From contig NC_053392.1 in the NCBI RefSeq assembly GCF_905171765.1, positions 406,700,565-406,764,564 on the forward strand: a DNA stretch of 64,000 nt, read 5' to 3'. The DNA is from Bufo bufo (Eukaryota; Chordata; Amphibia; Anura; Bufonidae). The notes beneath the pieces were generated by a model, which was not told the DNA's origin, did not search any database, and worked only from the letters and a program-made list of their open reading frames with translations. This document shows, in pieces, positions 46,066 to 56,730 of the stretch (positions are counted from its first letter, which is position 1; each line of letters opens with the position of its first letter). The translations under genes and the position numbers were made by a program.

Positions 46066-46357
46066 TTGGTTTATTTTTATATATTTTATTTTAATTAATT
46101 TCCCTATCCACATTTGTTTGCAGGGGATTTACCTACATGTTGCTGCCTTTTGCAGCCCTCTAGCTCTTTCCTGGGCTGTTTTACAGCCTTTTTAGTGCCG
46201 AAAAGTTTGGGTCCCCATTGACTTCAATGAGGTTCGGGACGAAGTTCGGGTCGGGTTCGGCCGAACTTCTCGAACCCGAACATCCAGGTGTTCGCTCAAC
46301 TCTACTGTTAAGTCTTCCTTGTCATTAAAGCCTAAAGGCCCTATTACATTCGTCTAA

Positions 46358-46841
46358 GGCTACTTTCTCACTAGTGTTAAAGTTTTTCGGTATTGAGTTC
46401 CATCGGGCTCAATACCGGAAAAAAAAGCATCAGTTTTGTCCTAATGCATTCTGAAAGGAAAGCAATCCGTTCAGTATGCATCAGGATGTCTTGCGTTCCA
46501 TCCCTTTTATGGTATTTGGCTAGAGAAAATACTGCAACATGCTGCAGTATTTTCTCCAGCCAAAATTTCTGAACACTTGCTGGATCCGGCATTAATTTCC
46601 ATTGAAATGTATTAATGCCGAATCCGGCACCAAGTGTTCAGGAAATTGCCGCATTGACGGATCTGGTTTTCCGGTCTGCGCATGCGCAAACCTTTTAAAA
46701 TTCTGAAAAAAAAATAAATACCATTTTTCCGGGTGACACTGCATTTCTATGAATTTGTCAGACTGATCCGGAAACAAATTATATCCATTTGCATACAGAT
46801 TTCCTCATCTGGATTCTTGTAACGCTAGTGTGAAAGTACCC
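46358..46841. mobile_element. Palindromic MITE, CTACTTTC family
   Basis: Starts GGCTACTTTCTCACTAG and ends CTAGTGTGAAAGTACCC, flanked by TAA and TTA. The interior has AATACCGG and GCCGAATCCGG blocks in opposing directions. No coding. Confidence 0.75.
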
Positions 46842-46976
46842 TTATGGTTTTTCCTACCACATGGGCAAAATATAACATAAACCAAAAACTGTGTTTTTAC
46901 ATGAGATAAATTGTCTCACTATGTGTTTTACTCCTCCTATGTTTAGATACCTGGATCTAATCATAAATCTGCAAGC

Positions 46977-49389
46977 CAGGGCCGATCCTAGGGTCACAGG
47001 CGCCTGGGTGCAGAAATATTTCTGGCGCCCCCCACATGGGCGTGGTTATCTTACTAACTCCTCCCCTTTACAATGTTTCTATGGCAAAAACTTCAGCCCC
47101 ACGAATCGGCGGCTCGGCTGCTCGGCTTAAAAAAAAAAAAAAGTCCCGGCGGCTCGCTCGGCCAGGGCCGGACTGGGGATAAAAACCAGCCCTGGAAAAA
47201 GTTGCACACCAGCCCCACAGCATTGCGTCATTATTTACTTGTTTATAATAGGAGAAAGCATTCATTTTAAAACACGTATGTAAACACGAATATGAACTTT
47301 GCCCCACGATAGCTCTTTTGTAGAACCCCCATAAAAACTTACAGTTACTTGACTTGGCCCTTGGGGATCTCGGACGCCACTTCAACACTTTGGCCGGGGG
47401 CTCGGCGGAGCTGATGTTGTGCTTTAACCTAATGAGAAAGATTTCATAATAAGGATTTGGAGAAAGGGCAGAGGGATAGCAGAGCAGGGAGAGGCTGGTG
47501 CTGCTACTAGGGGGTCATACCATGGGGGAGTAATAAAGCCCACCATAATGCCCCCCCAGTAGTAATAATTCTCCTTATAATATGCAAAACATTTGTAATG
47601 CCCCCAGTTGAGCTAATGTTCCCATAATGTGCCAATATAAAATACCCCTTCTCAGTGCCCCCGTAGATGACCCCCATAGTGCCCCCCCCCTTCCCCATAG
47701 TACCCACCATAATGTGTCCCAGTATAAAATGCCCCTATACAGAGCCCCCATATAAAATATCTTCTTTTTTAGCCTCAGTAGATGCCCCTATAGTGCCCCC
47801 CAATAATCTGCAGTAAGATGTGCCCCCATAGATGCCCCCAATCATGTGCCAGTAATATGAGCCCCCCCACCATCATGTGCCAGTAGCCAGAGCCCCCCCA
47901 TATCATGTCAGTAGCCAGAGCCCCCCCATATCATGTGTCAGTAGCCAGAGCCCCCCATATCATGTGCCAGTAGCCAGAGTGCCCCCAATCATGTGCCAGA
48001 AATAAGAGCCCCCCCACCATCATGTGCCAGTAGCCAGAGCCCCCCATATCATATGCCAGTAGCCAGAGCCCCCCCATATCATGTGCCAGTAGCCCCCCTT
48101 ATGTGCCAGTAGCCCCCCTATGTGCCAGTAGCCCCCCTTATCATGTGCCAGTAGCCCCCTTATCATGTGCCAGTAGCCCCCCATATCATGTGCCAGTAGC
48201 CAGAGCCCCCCCCATATCATGTGCCAGTAGCCAGAGCCCCCCCCACCATGTGCCAGTAGCCAGAGCCCCCCCATATCATGTGTCAGTAGCCAGAGCCCCC
48301 CCATATCATGTGTCAGTAGCCAGAGCCCCCCATATCATGTGCCAGTAGCCAGAGTGCCCCCAATCATGTGCCAGAAATAAGAGCCCCCCCACCATCATGT
48401 GCCAGTAGCCAGAGCCCCCCCATATCATGTGCCAGTAGCCAGAGCCCCCCATATCATGTGCCAGTAGCCCCCCTTATGTGCCAGTAGCCCCCCTATGTGC
48501 CAGTAGCCCCCCTTATCATGTGCCAGTAGACCCCCTTATCATGTGCCAGTAGCCCCCCATATCATGTGCCAGTAGCCAGAGCCCCCCCCCCTTATCATGT
48601 GCCAGTAGCCAGAGCCCCCCCCATATCATGTGCCAGTAGCCAGATCCCCCCCATTATCATGTGCCAGTAGCCAGAGTGCCCCCATATCATGTGCCAGTAG
48701 CCAGAGTGCCCCCATATCATGTGCCAGTAGCCCCCCATATCATGTGCCAGTAGCCCCCCTTATCATGTGCCAGCCCAGTAGTCCCCCCTTATCATGTGCC
48801 AGCCCAGTAGTCCCCCCTTATCATGTGCCAGCCCAGTAGTCCCCCCTTATCATGTGCCAGCCCAGTAGCCCCCCTTATCATGTGCCAGCCCAGCCCAGTA
48901 GTCCCCCCTTATGTGCCAGCCCAGTAGCCCCCTTATGTGCCAGCCCAGTAGCCCCCCTTATCATGTGCCAGCCCAGTATTGTACCTATATAAAAAAATAA
49001 AAAAAAATAATACACTTATACTTACCTCCAGCAATGCGATGCGATGCAGGCCACCTCTTCCGTCTGTGTCCCTCGCTATACGGCTCAGGCGACGCGATGA
49101 CGTCATCGCGCCATCACCGGCCTCTGATAGGCTGCCAGCACTAAGCCGGCAGCCTATCAGAGGAACAGGAGGGGACACACCTCTCCCTCCTCCGCCGCAG
49201 CACAGACAGGCATCTGTATTGCCGTCCTGAGGACGGCAATACAGATGACTATGGAGATGAGCGCTTCCGCAATGGAGGCGCTCATCTCCTGCTCTGCCCT
49301 GCCGCCGGCCGCGGCCGCCCCCACTTGTCACCAGGGCCGCAGCGCTGGGGTGCGGGGCACCCACTGCACCCCGTGTAGGATCGGCCCTG
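46977..49389. mobile_element. 2.4-kb nonautonomous hAT, perfect 8-bp TSD
   Basis: CTGCAAGC is present at 46969-46976 and 49390-49397. The ends CAGGGCCGATCCTAGGG and AGGATCGGCCCTG are inverted hAT-type termini. The element carries no transposase. It contains a nested CCAGGGCCGGACTGGGGAT (47160), itself the start of another hAT-like family, a long minisatellite, and a GC-rich right part with an inverted pair (TGATAGGCTGCCAGCA... and ...GGCAGCCTATCAGAGG, about 49125-49165). Confidence 0.93.
47820..48975 (+). repeat. Minisatellite, about 29-bp unit, with higher order
   Basis: The basic unit is about CATGTGCCAGTAGCCAGAG followed by six or seven C and ATAT. Shorter units lack GCCAGAG, and late units read CATGTGCCAGCCCAGTAGT. 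A composite block starting GTGCCAGAAATAAGAGCC occurs at about 47994 and again about 374 bp later, so the array also has higher-order duplication. One strand is strongly C-rich. No coding role. Confidence 0.95.
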
Positions 49390-50099
49390 CTGCAAGCTGT
49401 ACACTGACCCAGTTTAAAATTTCCTTGTGGCATACCCTTTTCCAACCAGTTATCTTTTCTTCTCTCAAACTTACTCCTAACCATCTTGTCTTTATTGGTC
49501 TGACTTCTTCTGAAACTAATCAAGGGTGGATTTTTTTTTTTTTTTTCTTTTAAATCCTCATCATAGGCTAGTATATGCCTATTATTTTGGATGGCTTTCC
49601 TTAGAGTCATAGCCATAGCTGTATACTTAAAGGTAAACACTGTTCTCTCATTTTTCTCTTTTACTTGTTTATTGTGTCTCTCCTCTCCTTGATCTCTCTC
49701 TTTCACTGCCCTCCAAAATGAATTGTCAATTATTTTCCCAGGGTAACCCCTCTTTAGAAGTTTTCTCTTTATTCCTTGGACTGATATATGAAGTCTGTGT
49801 CCTCACTAATTATCCTTCTCAATATTGTAAATTGTCCATAAGGTACAGCTTTCTTTACATGTGGGGGATGGGAGCTCCTGAAGTGCAAGAGGGAATTTGT
49901 GGCAGTAGATTTTCTATACACTTTAGTGATTAATGTCTCCCCTTGTACACTGATTTTTACATCTAGGAATTCCAGTTCATGTTATTCTGAGTGTTTAAAT
50001 ATTCCTTAAATTGCACTTCAGTTCCTCTTCATACAATAAACACACGTCATCGATAAATCTCAAAAATAGATTTAATAATAAAGGTGTAAAGGAAAACTG

Positions 50100-51023
50100 G
50101 CTTTGTTGCCAGTCAGATTCCCCTTTTCATTTTCCAAAGGAGCTGTGATGAATCTCCCCCAAGAATGACCTCCAGGTTGTTACCCAGCTTTCCCAAACTG
50201 CAGAAAGTCATAGCCTATTTATTAATTCGAAAATCCACATTATTGTATGATACCTAGTTGGATTTGCTACCCAGGACTTGGAAAAGCGGAGTAAAGAATC
50301 CCAGTGACAAATCCTCTATACTATAGCATAGCTAGACAGATTAGTCATTCAGGATCTTTGGGTAACACATTATGTGAAACTGTAATAGAGAGTGCTAAAT
50401 ACTAAGTCTACCTAAATAAATCCCTTGTGTCACTCCTAAATAGTGCTATATCTAGGCAGATTTGTCTTTTGGGTTCCTGGGAAAGCTGAGTTACCAGTGG
50501 AACTGTAATTTAGAATGCAGAATAGTACCAAGAATAACTCACTCCTAAATAGTTCCATAGCTAGGCAGAGGTGCCTTTCAATGTCCTGGAAAAGCTGGGT
50601 TACTTGCATAATGTAAGGGTAGCATCTGGATAGTGTGTACAAATCCACAAGACTTTTTAATCCATCTTTCCCACATTCATAAATGTCAGATTTGCCTACA
50701 AAGACAATGTGAAATACTTCCTGCCTCTGTTGGCAAACTTGATGGTCAGGCACCTGGGAAAGCTAAGTAGCACTGTCTGTAGTGTCGTGCACTGCTGCTA
50801 TATAGTATCCCTGCACACACAGGAGAAGTCTTTGTAAGAAGCTGCTAGGTTTTGCAGTTTCCGTTGCTCTCAGGTGTGTATTGGAGTTAAGTCCCACCCC
50901 TTTCCTGACTTTTTGTGTGACTGCAAAGTCATGTTAGTTCATGTACAGTGATGACGGCCTTTCTCCAGCCCAAGATGGAGGGGCAGGGAGCAACAAGGGA
51001 CTTGTCTGACTGCAGGAAGTCTC
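50100..51023. repeat. Degenerate tandem units of about 115 bp, otherwise unassigned
   Basis: The phrases AGCTAGACAGATTAGTC (50327), ATCTAGGCAGATTTGTC (50452) and AGCTAGGCAGAGGTGCC (50561) introduce similar text. Each is followed by a TGGGAAAGCTGAGTTAC-like phrase and GTAAT(T/A). They look like three or more old tandem copies. The rest of this stretch shows nothing I can name. Confidence 0.5.
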
Positions 51024-53471
51024 TTAACCACTTCCCATCTGGGCCCTTTGCCCCCTTCCTGACCAGGCCAAATTTTGCAAAACTGACATATCTCACTTTA
51101 TGTGGTAATAACTTTGGAACGCCTTTATTTATCCAAGTCATTCAGAGATTGTTTTCTCGTGAAACATTGTACTTCATGTTAGTCATAAATTTGAGTCAAA
51201 ATATTTCACCTTTATTTATGAAAAAATCCCAAATTTACCCAAAAATTTGAAAAATTCGCAATTTTCTAAATTTCAATTTCTCTGCTTTTAAAACAGAAAG
51301 TGATACCTCATAAAATATTTATTACTTAACATTCCCCATATGTCTACTTTATGTTGGCATCATTTTGGAAATGTCATTTTATTTTTTTAGGACGTTAGAA
51401 GGCTTAGAAATTTAGAAGCAATTCTTCAAATTTTTAAGAAAATTGCCAAAACCCACTTTTTAAGGACCAGTTCAGGTATGAAGTCACTTTGTGGGGCCTA
51501 CATAGTGGATACCCCCATAAATGACCCCATTGTAGAAACTACACTCCTCAAGGTATTCAAAACCTATTTTACAAACTTTGTTAACCCTTTAGGCGTTCCA
51601 CAAGAATTAAAGGAAAATGGAGATCAAATTTTAAAATTTCACTTTTTTGGCAGATTTTCCATTTTAATCAATTTTTTTCTTTAACAAGTCGATGGTTAAC
51701 AGCCAAACAAAACTCAATATTTATTACCCAGATTCTGCGGTTTACAGAAACACCCCACATGTGGTCATAAACTGCTGTATGGGCACATGGCAGGGCGCAG
51801 AAGAAAAGGAACTCCACATGGTTTTTAGATGCCATGTCCCATTTGAAGCCCCCTGATGCACCCTTACAGTAGAAACTCCCAAGAAGTGACCCTATTTTGG
51901 AAACTAGGGGATAAGGTGCCAGTTTTATTAGTACTATTTTTGGGTACATATGATTTTTTGATCATTCATTATAACACTTTATGGGGAAAGGTGACCAAAA
52001 AATTGGTTGTTTTAGCACAGTTTCTATTTATTTATTTTTACAGCGTTCACCTGAGGGGTTCAGTCAAGTGACATTTTTATAGAGCAGATTGTTACGGACG
52101 TGGCGATACCTAATATGTATACTTTTTCTCATTTATTAAAGTTTTACACAATAATAGCATTTTTGAAACCAAAAAATTATGTTTTAATGTGTCCATGTTC
52201 TGAGAACTATAGTTTTTTTATTTTTTGAGAGATTTTCCTATGTAGGGGCTCATTTTTTGCGGGATGAGGTGACGGTTTTATTGGTACCATTTTGTGGGAC
52301 ATACGCGTTTTTGATCACTTGGTGTTGCACCTTTTGTGATGCAAGGTGACAAAAATTGCTTGTTTTGACACAGTTTTTTTTTTTTTTTTTTACGGTGTTC
52401 ACCCGAGGGGTTAGGTCATGTGATATTTTTATAGAGCTGGTTTTTACGGATGCGGCAATACCTAATATGTATACTTTTTTTTATTTGTTTCACTTTAACA
52501 CAATAATAGCATTTTTGAAACCAAAAAAATGATGTTTTAGTGTCTCCATGTTCTAAGAGCTATAGTTTTTTTATTTTTTGAGAGATTTTCTTATGTAGGG
52601 GCTCATTTTTTGCGGGATGAGGTGACGGTTTTATTGGTACTATTTTGTGGGACATACGCGTTTTTGATCACTTGGTGTTGCACCTTTTGTGATGCAAGGT
52701 GACAAAAATTGCTTGTTTTGACACAGTTTTTTTTTTTTTTTTTTTTTACGGTGTTCACCCGAGGGGTTAGGTCATGTGATATTTTTATAGAGCTGGTTTT
52801 TACGGATGCGGCAATACTAAATATGTCTATTTTATTTTATTTTTTCTATTTTATTTTTTTTTTTTTTATTCCTTACTTGGGATTTTTTTTTTTTTTACAT
52901 GTGAAACTTTTTTTTATTTTATTTTTTCAACCCTTTATTTTTTTATTTTTTTATTTTACACTTCATACAAGACCTCTGGGGGACATTTGCTTCACTTTTT
53001 CATTTTTTTTTCACTGTTGATTTCTCCTGTAACTGGGGCTGACATAGTAGCCCCAGTTACAGGACAAATGCACCCCTAGAGAGGCTGTACAGCAGCAATC
53101 CAGCGCTGTACAGCCTCACAGCAGGGCTGATCAAGGTCTCTGAGAGACCTCACACAGCTCCTGCACTCTCCGGTCACGGCGGTCACATGACCGCCGGGCC
53201 GGAACAGGAAGCGCACAGCGCTTCCTGCTCTGCAGACACAGCGCTCGGTGAGCGCTGTGTCTGCAGCGATCGTGAAGGCAGGGATACCTGGGAACTGTCC
53301 CTGCCTTGTGTTAGGGTTGCCCTGCTGTCACTGACAGCGGGCAACCCGATCAGCAGCTGCACGATTAGCGTGCAGCTGCTGTTTTTGAAAAGACGTTTTA
53401 AAACGTGCATTAGGAGATAGACGTCCACCCATAGGACGTTTATATCCTATGGGCGGACGTGAAGCGGTTAA
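51024..53471 (-). mobile_element. Family R repeat, copy 2 (inverted)
   Basis: TTAACCACTTCCCATCTGGG opens the copy and GGACGTGAAGCGGTTAA closes it, both next to TTAA. It is copy 1 in reverse: AT-rich part first, then three modules of about 355 bp (ACGGACGTGGCGATACC at 52094, and GATGCGGCAATAC at about 52450 and 52806), then the CCTGTAACTGGGGCT hairpin (53026-53063) and GC-rich tail. Two modules are nearly identical to each other. No protein frame is shared with copy 1. Confidence 0.8.
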
Positions 53472-53599
53472 ATCTGCTATAGGAAGCATGTTTTAAGATG
53501 TCCAAGCAGAAAGAGCTGAAGGTTCCTTTTTTTTCTTCAGGCTTTTAGTGTCTCTATTTATATGAAAAAGCCTGTGTTCTGCCAGATTCCTATACCTTG

Positions 53600-54565
53600 G
53601 CAGAATGCTATACCCAGAAGTAACGAGGCCGCACCGAAATCAGCTGGAGGAGGGTGTGTGTGGACAGTGGCGTAGCTAGAAATGACCTGGCCCCACAGCA
53701 AATTTTTGAATGGGGCCCCCCTCCCCCAGTAATTTTCTCACAAAACCCTTTCCTTTAATGCCGCCCTCATTAATGTGGCTAGTAAAGATCGCTCTCTCAG
53801 ACCAGGCGTGGCAGATGTTCCATCTGTTTTCTACACTGTCTATACTGTCACTGTATATAATTTCATTGTGTGATACTGTTGAGGGGGCCCTGACAAAATC
53901 TTTTAGTCCTCCCCCTCCTGGATGGGCCCCTTTTGGGTCAGGGCCCCAAAGCAGCCGCTTCCCCTGCTTCCCCTATAGCTACGCCCCTGTGTGTGGATCT
54001 GCGCAAGCGCAGAGCCACTGGATTCGTAAACATAATTGCACCGCTGCGAGAGAAGCACCTACTTAATTTGCATGCGTGAAACAGTACACCGCGCGTGCGC
54101 ACTCAGGGGTAGGTAGATTTTTTTTGTCCCCCAAGTACTTAACAGCTCTGCTATGTGGTGACCCCAATGTCCTGAAATCACCTCTGCTATCTGGTGTCCA
54201 CAATATCCCGCACTCAGCTCTGCTATGTGGTGACCCCACCACCCCAATTTCCTGCTATCACCTCTGCTATGTGGTGTCCCCAATATCCTGCACTCAGCGC
54301 TGCTATGTGATGAGGCTGAACTGCTCCAGATGATGTGTCCATGCGTGCGCACTCAGGGGTAGGGAGATCTGATGGAACATTTTGCACTGAAAAATCTACC
54401 TACTCCTGAGTGCGCATGCGCGGTGTACGGTTTCGCGCATGCAAATGAAGTAGGTGCTTCTCCCGCGGTGGTGCAATTATTTTTACGAATCCAGTGAATC
54501 TGCGCTTGCGCAGATCCACACACACCCTCCTTCAGCTGATTCCGGTGCGGCCGCGTCACTTCTGA
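53600..54565. mobile_element. Inverted-repeat element hosting a hAT MITE
   Basis: The left arm (CACCGAAATCAGCTGGAGGA, GCGCAAGCGCAGA, GCACCTACTTAATTTGCATG, CGCGTGCGCACTCAGGGGTAG) pairs with the right arm (CTACTCCTGAGTGCGCATGC, CATGCAAATGAAGTAGGTGC, TCTGCGCTTGCGCAGA, TCAGCTGATTCCGGTGC). The left arm is interrupted at 53665-53990 by a hAT MITE. Between the arms lie repeats of CTCTGCTATGTGGTG(A/T)C (about 54148-54310). No coding. Outer ends are approximate. Confidence 0.7.
53665..53990. mobile_element. hAT MITE with perfect 8-bp TSD
   Basis: CAGTGGCGTAGCTA starts and TAGCTACGCCCCTG ends the 326-bp element. TGTGTGGA is present on both flanks (53657-53664, 53991-53998). The interior includes opposing GGGGCCCC tracts. 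No coding. Confidence 0.95.
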
Positions 54566-54580
54566 GTATAGCAGTATAGG

Positions 54581-55701
54581 CTGCAAAAAAGTGTCACACA
54601 TGTGGTATCGCCGTACTCAGGAGAAATCGGGCAATGTGTTTTGGGGTGTATTTTTACATATACCCATGCTGGGTGAGAGAAATATCTCTCTAAGATGACA
54701 ACTTTGTATAAAAAAATGGGAAAAGTTGACTTTTAGAGAGATATTTCTCTCACCCAGCATGGGTATATGTCATTGCCCTACTTCTTCTGAGTACGGCGAT
54801 ACCACATGTGTGACACTTTTTTTGCAGCTTAGGTGCCCAAAGGGGCCCAAATTCTAAAGAGCACCTTTAGGATTTCACAGGGCATTTTTTAGGCATTTGG
54901 ATTCCAGACTTCTTCTCACGCTTTAGGTCCCCTAAAAAAATACCCCACAAGTGACCCCATTTTGGAAAGAAGACACCCCAAGGTATTTCGTGATGGGCAT
55001 AGTGAGTTCATGGAAGTTTTTATTTTTGTCACAAGTTAGTGGAATATGAGACTTTGTAAGAAAAAAAATAGCGGAAAATGATGATTTTTTTTTTCTTTTT
55101 TTTTTCTTACAAAGTCTCATATTCCACTAACTTGTAACAAAAATAAAAACTTCCATGAACTCACTATGCCCATCACGAAATACCTTAGGGTGTCTACTTT
55201 CTGAAATGGGGTCATTTGTGGGGTGTTTCTACTGTCTGGGCATTGTAGAACCTCAGGAAACATGACAGGTGCTCAGAAACTCAAAGTGCGTAAATTCACA
55301 TTTTTGTACCATAGTTTGTAAATGCTATAACTTTTGCGCAAACCAATAAATATACACTTATTGCATTTTTTTTATCAAAGACATGTAGAACAATAAATTT
55401 AGAGAAAAATTTATATAGAAATGTAGTTATATTTTAAAAAATTTACAACAGAACGTGAAAAATAAAACATTTTTGCAAAAATTTCGGTCAATTTCGATTA
55501 ATAATAAAAAAAGTTAAAATGTCAGCAGCAATGAAATACCACCAAATGAAAGCTCTATTAGTGAGAAGAAAAGGAGGTAAAATTCATTTGGGTGGTAAGT
55601 TGTATGACCGAGCAATAAACCGTGAAAATAGTGTAGTGCAGAATTGTAAAAAGTGGTCTGGTCATTATGGGGGTTTAAGCTAGGGGAGCTGAGGTGGTTA
55701 A
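54581..55701. mobile_element. TTAA-ended repeat with two long hairpins
   Basis: The first inverted repeat spans 54581-54828 (GCTGCAAAAAAGTGTCACAC against GTGTGACACTTTTTTTGCAGC), with an inner pair AGATATTTCTCTCACCCAGC. The second spans about 54952-55213 (GTATTTCGTGATGGGCATAG against CTATGCCCATCACGAAATAC). The right end GGGGAGCTGAGGTGGTTAA at 55701 is like the ends of family R. A left TTAA end was not located. No coding. Confidence 0.65.
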
Positions 55702-55859
55702 TACAGAATGCTTAGTAAAATAGTGCTGGAGGGGTTAAAAAATTTTTTTTGAACTCTGATCAAGTTATAGATACTATATTGGCTAGTAGGAAAATGGTGA
55801 CCTCTAATTATATACTCTAAGATCTGGAATAGATATTGTACCAGATGTAAAGAAAATAA

Positions 55860-56730
55860 TTTACTACCCAGAAACTTATCAATCCTTGAGTTCCTACAGT
55901 CAGGGTTTAATAAAGTATTGCGTCCTAGTACTGTAAAAGTGCATATTTCAGCTTTGAGTGCATCATTGGATGAAAACCCCTGAATAATTTGTTTCCTTAA
56001 AGGGGCATTTAGACTCAGGCCATTTGTCAGACCAAGTGTTGTCCCTTGGGACCTAAATACTGTAATGACAGGATTAACATCTACTCCATTTCAGCCTTTC
56101 TCTGACATCTCTTTCAAATCTATCACTCTAAAAATAATGTTTTTAGTCGCAATTGCAGGTTGCAGAATAGGTGAAATACAAAGTTGAAGTTAAACCCCCC
56201 CTTTTCTAAAAATCTTAGATAATAGGGTTATTTTGAAAACCAATTTAACTTTCTTACCTTAAGTTGTGATGGATTTTACAGACAGGAAGAAATTATTCTT
56301 CCCTCGTTTTGTGAAAACCCCAAATCTGAGAAGGAGAAAAAATTTTATTGTTTAGATGTAAGTCGTTTATTAGCTTAATTGGAAATCACTAGTAGCTGGA
56401 GGAAATCAGGCTAGCTTTTTATACAATTTCAACAAGTAAATAAAGGACTAAAACATCAAAAGATTCTCTTGACCATTGGATAAAAATGACTATTTGTGAG
56501 GCATACAAAATGGAAGGTAAAGATCCCCCTGAGAATCTGAGAGCTCACTCTGAGAGCTATCTGTCTCCTGGGCAGAAAAAGCAGAAGCTTCTATTGATCA
56601 AATATAAAAGACTGCAACATGGTTCAATCCACATACTTTTGTAAAACATTATAGGGTGGATGTTAACCACACTAGGGATTTAGCGTTTGGCAGAAAAGTC
56701 CTGCAGGCTATTGTCCCTCCCTAAACTAAA
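55860..56730 (+). pseudogene. DIRS tyrosine recombinase, decayed
   Basis: Translation with stops and frame changes gives LSILEFLQSGFNKVLRPST, VVPWDLNTVMTGLTSTPFQP, FLVAIAGCRIGE, RAHSESYLSPGQ, TWFNPHTFVKHYRVDV and LAFGRKVLQAIVPP, each parallel to the recombinase at 38117-38810. The first catalytic arginine is in GCRIGE. The HxxR motif reads HSES, so its arginine is lost. The nucleophile tyrosine remains (codon 56650-56652). It is more decayed than the other copy and belongs to a different DIRS subfamily. Confidence 0.8.

Larger units (their letters stand above)
39969..46304 (+). mobile_element. 6.3-kb hAT transposon, 8-bp TSD
   Basis: Flanking octamers CTGTTAAC (39961-39968) and CTGTTAAG (46305-46312) match at 7 of 8. 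The ends TAATGATGAGTGAAC and GTTCGCTCAACTCTA are imperfect inverted copies. Subterminal regions are packed with GTTCGGGTTCG on the left and CGAACCCGAAC on the right, likely transposase-binding repeats. Inside are a TATA-containing leader, a BED-finger/hAT transposase in three frames, and a 141-bp tandem array. Only two frameshifts separate the transposase from being intact, so this is a fairly young copy. Confidence 0.92.
35092..46340 (+). mobile_element. Family R repeat, copy 4, split by DIRS and hAT
   Basis: The copy starts TTAACCGCTGAAGGACCCG at 35092. Family text (CAAGTGCAACACCAAGCGATCA-like; CTCTATAAAAAATATCAC) runs to about 35645, resumes at about 39170, and runs to the hAT at 39969. 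The octamer duplicated by the hAT is CTGTTAAC, part of the family phrase TTTGGCTGTTAACC. After the hAT the text resumes with CTGTTAAG and fades near 46340. Order of events: family R first, then DIRS and hAT independently. Confidence 0.7.
46845..50090 (-). mobile_element. Penelope-like element remnant split by a hAT
   Basis: On the minus strand, sequence at 50046-50057 encodes FIDD in the context RFIDDVCLLYEEELKCNLRN, the catalytic motif of a reverse transcriptase. Downstream come FWRAVKERDQGEERHN and ISFRRSQTNKDKMVRSKFE, then GNFKLGQCTACS. These match the linker between RT and GIY-YIG domain in Penelope-like elements (FRR...D.LVRS...CG.C..C). The hAT at 46977-49389 interrupts right after this block. 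Beyond it the frame resumes FMIRSRYLNIGGVKHIVRQF and ISCKNTVFG, as expected before the GIY-YIG domain, which is lost to truncation near 46845. Stops and frame changes show it is dead. Confidence 0.8.

Noticed and set aside
47820..48975. Regularly spaced repeats resembling a CRISPR array
   Set aside because: Units are contiguous, with no unique spacers, in a vertebrate transposon; it is a minisatellite.
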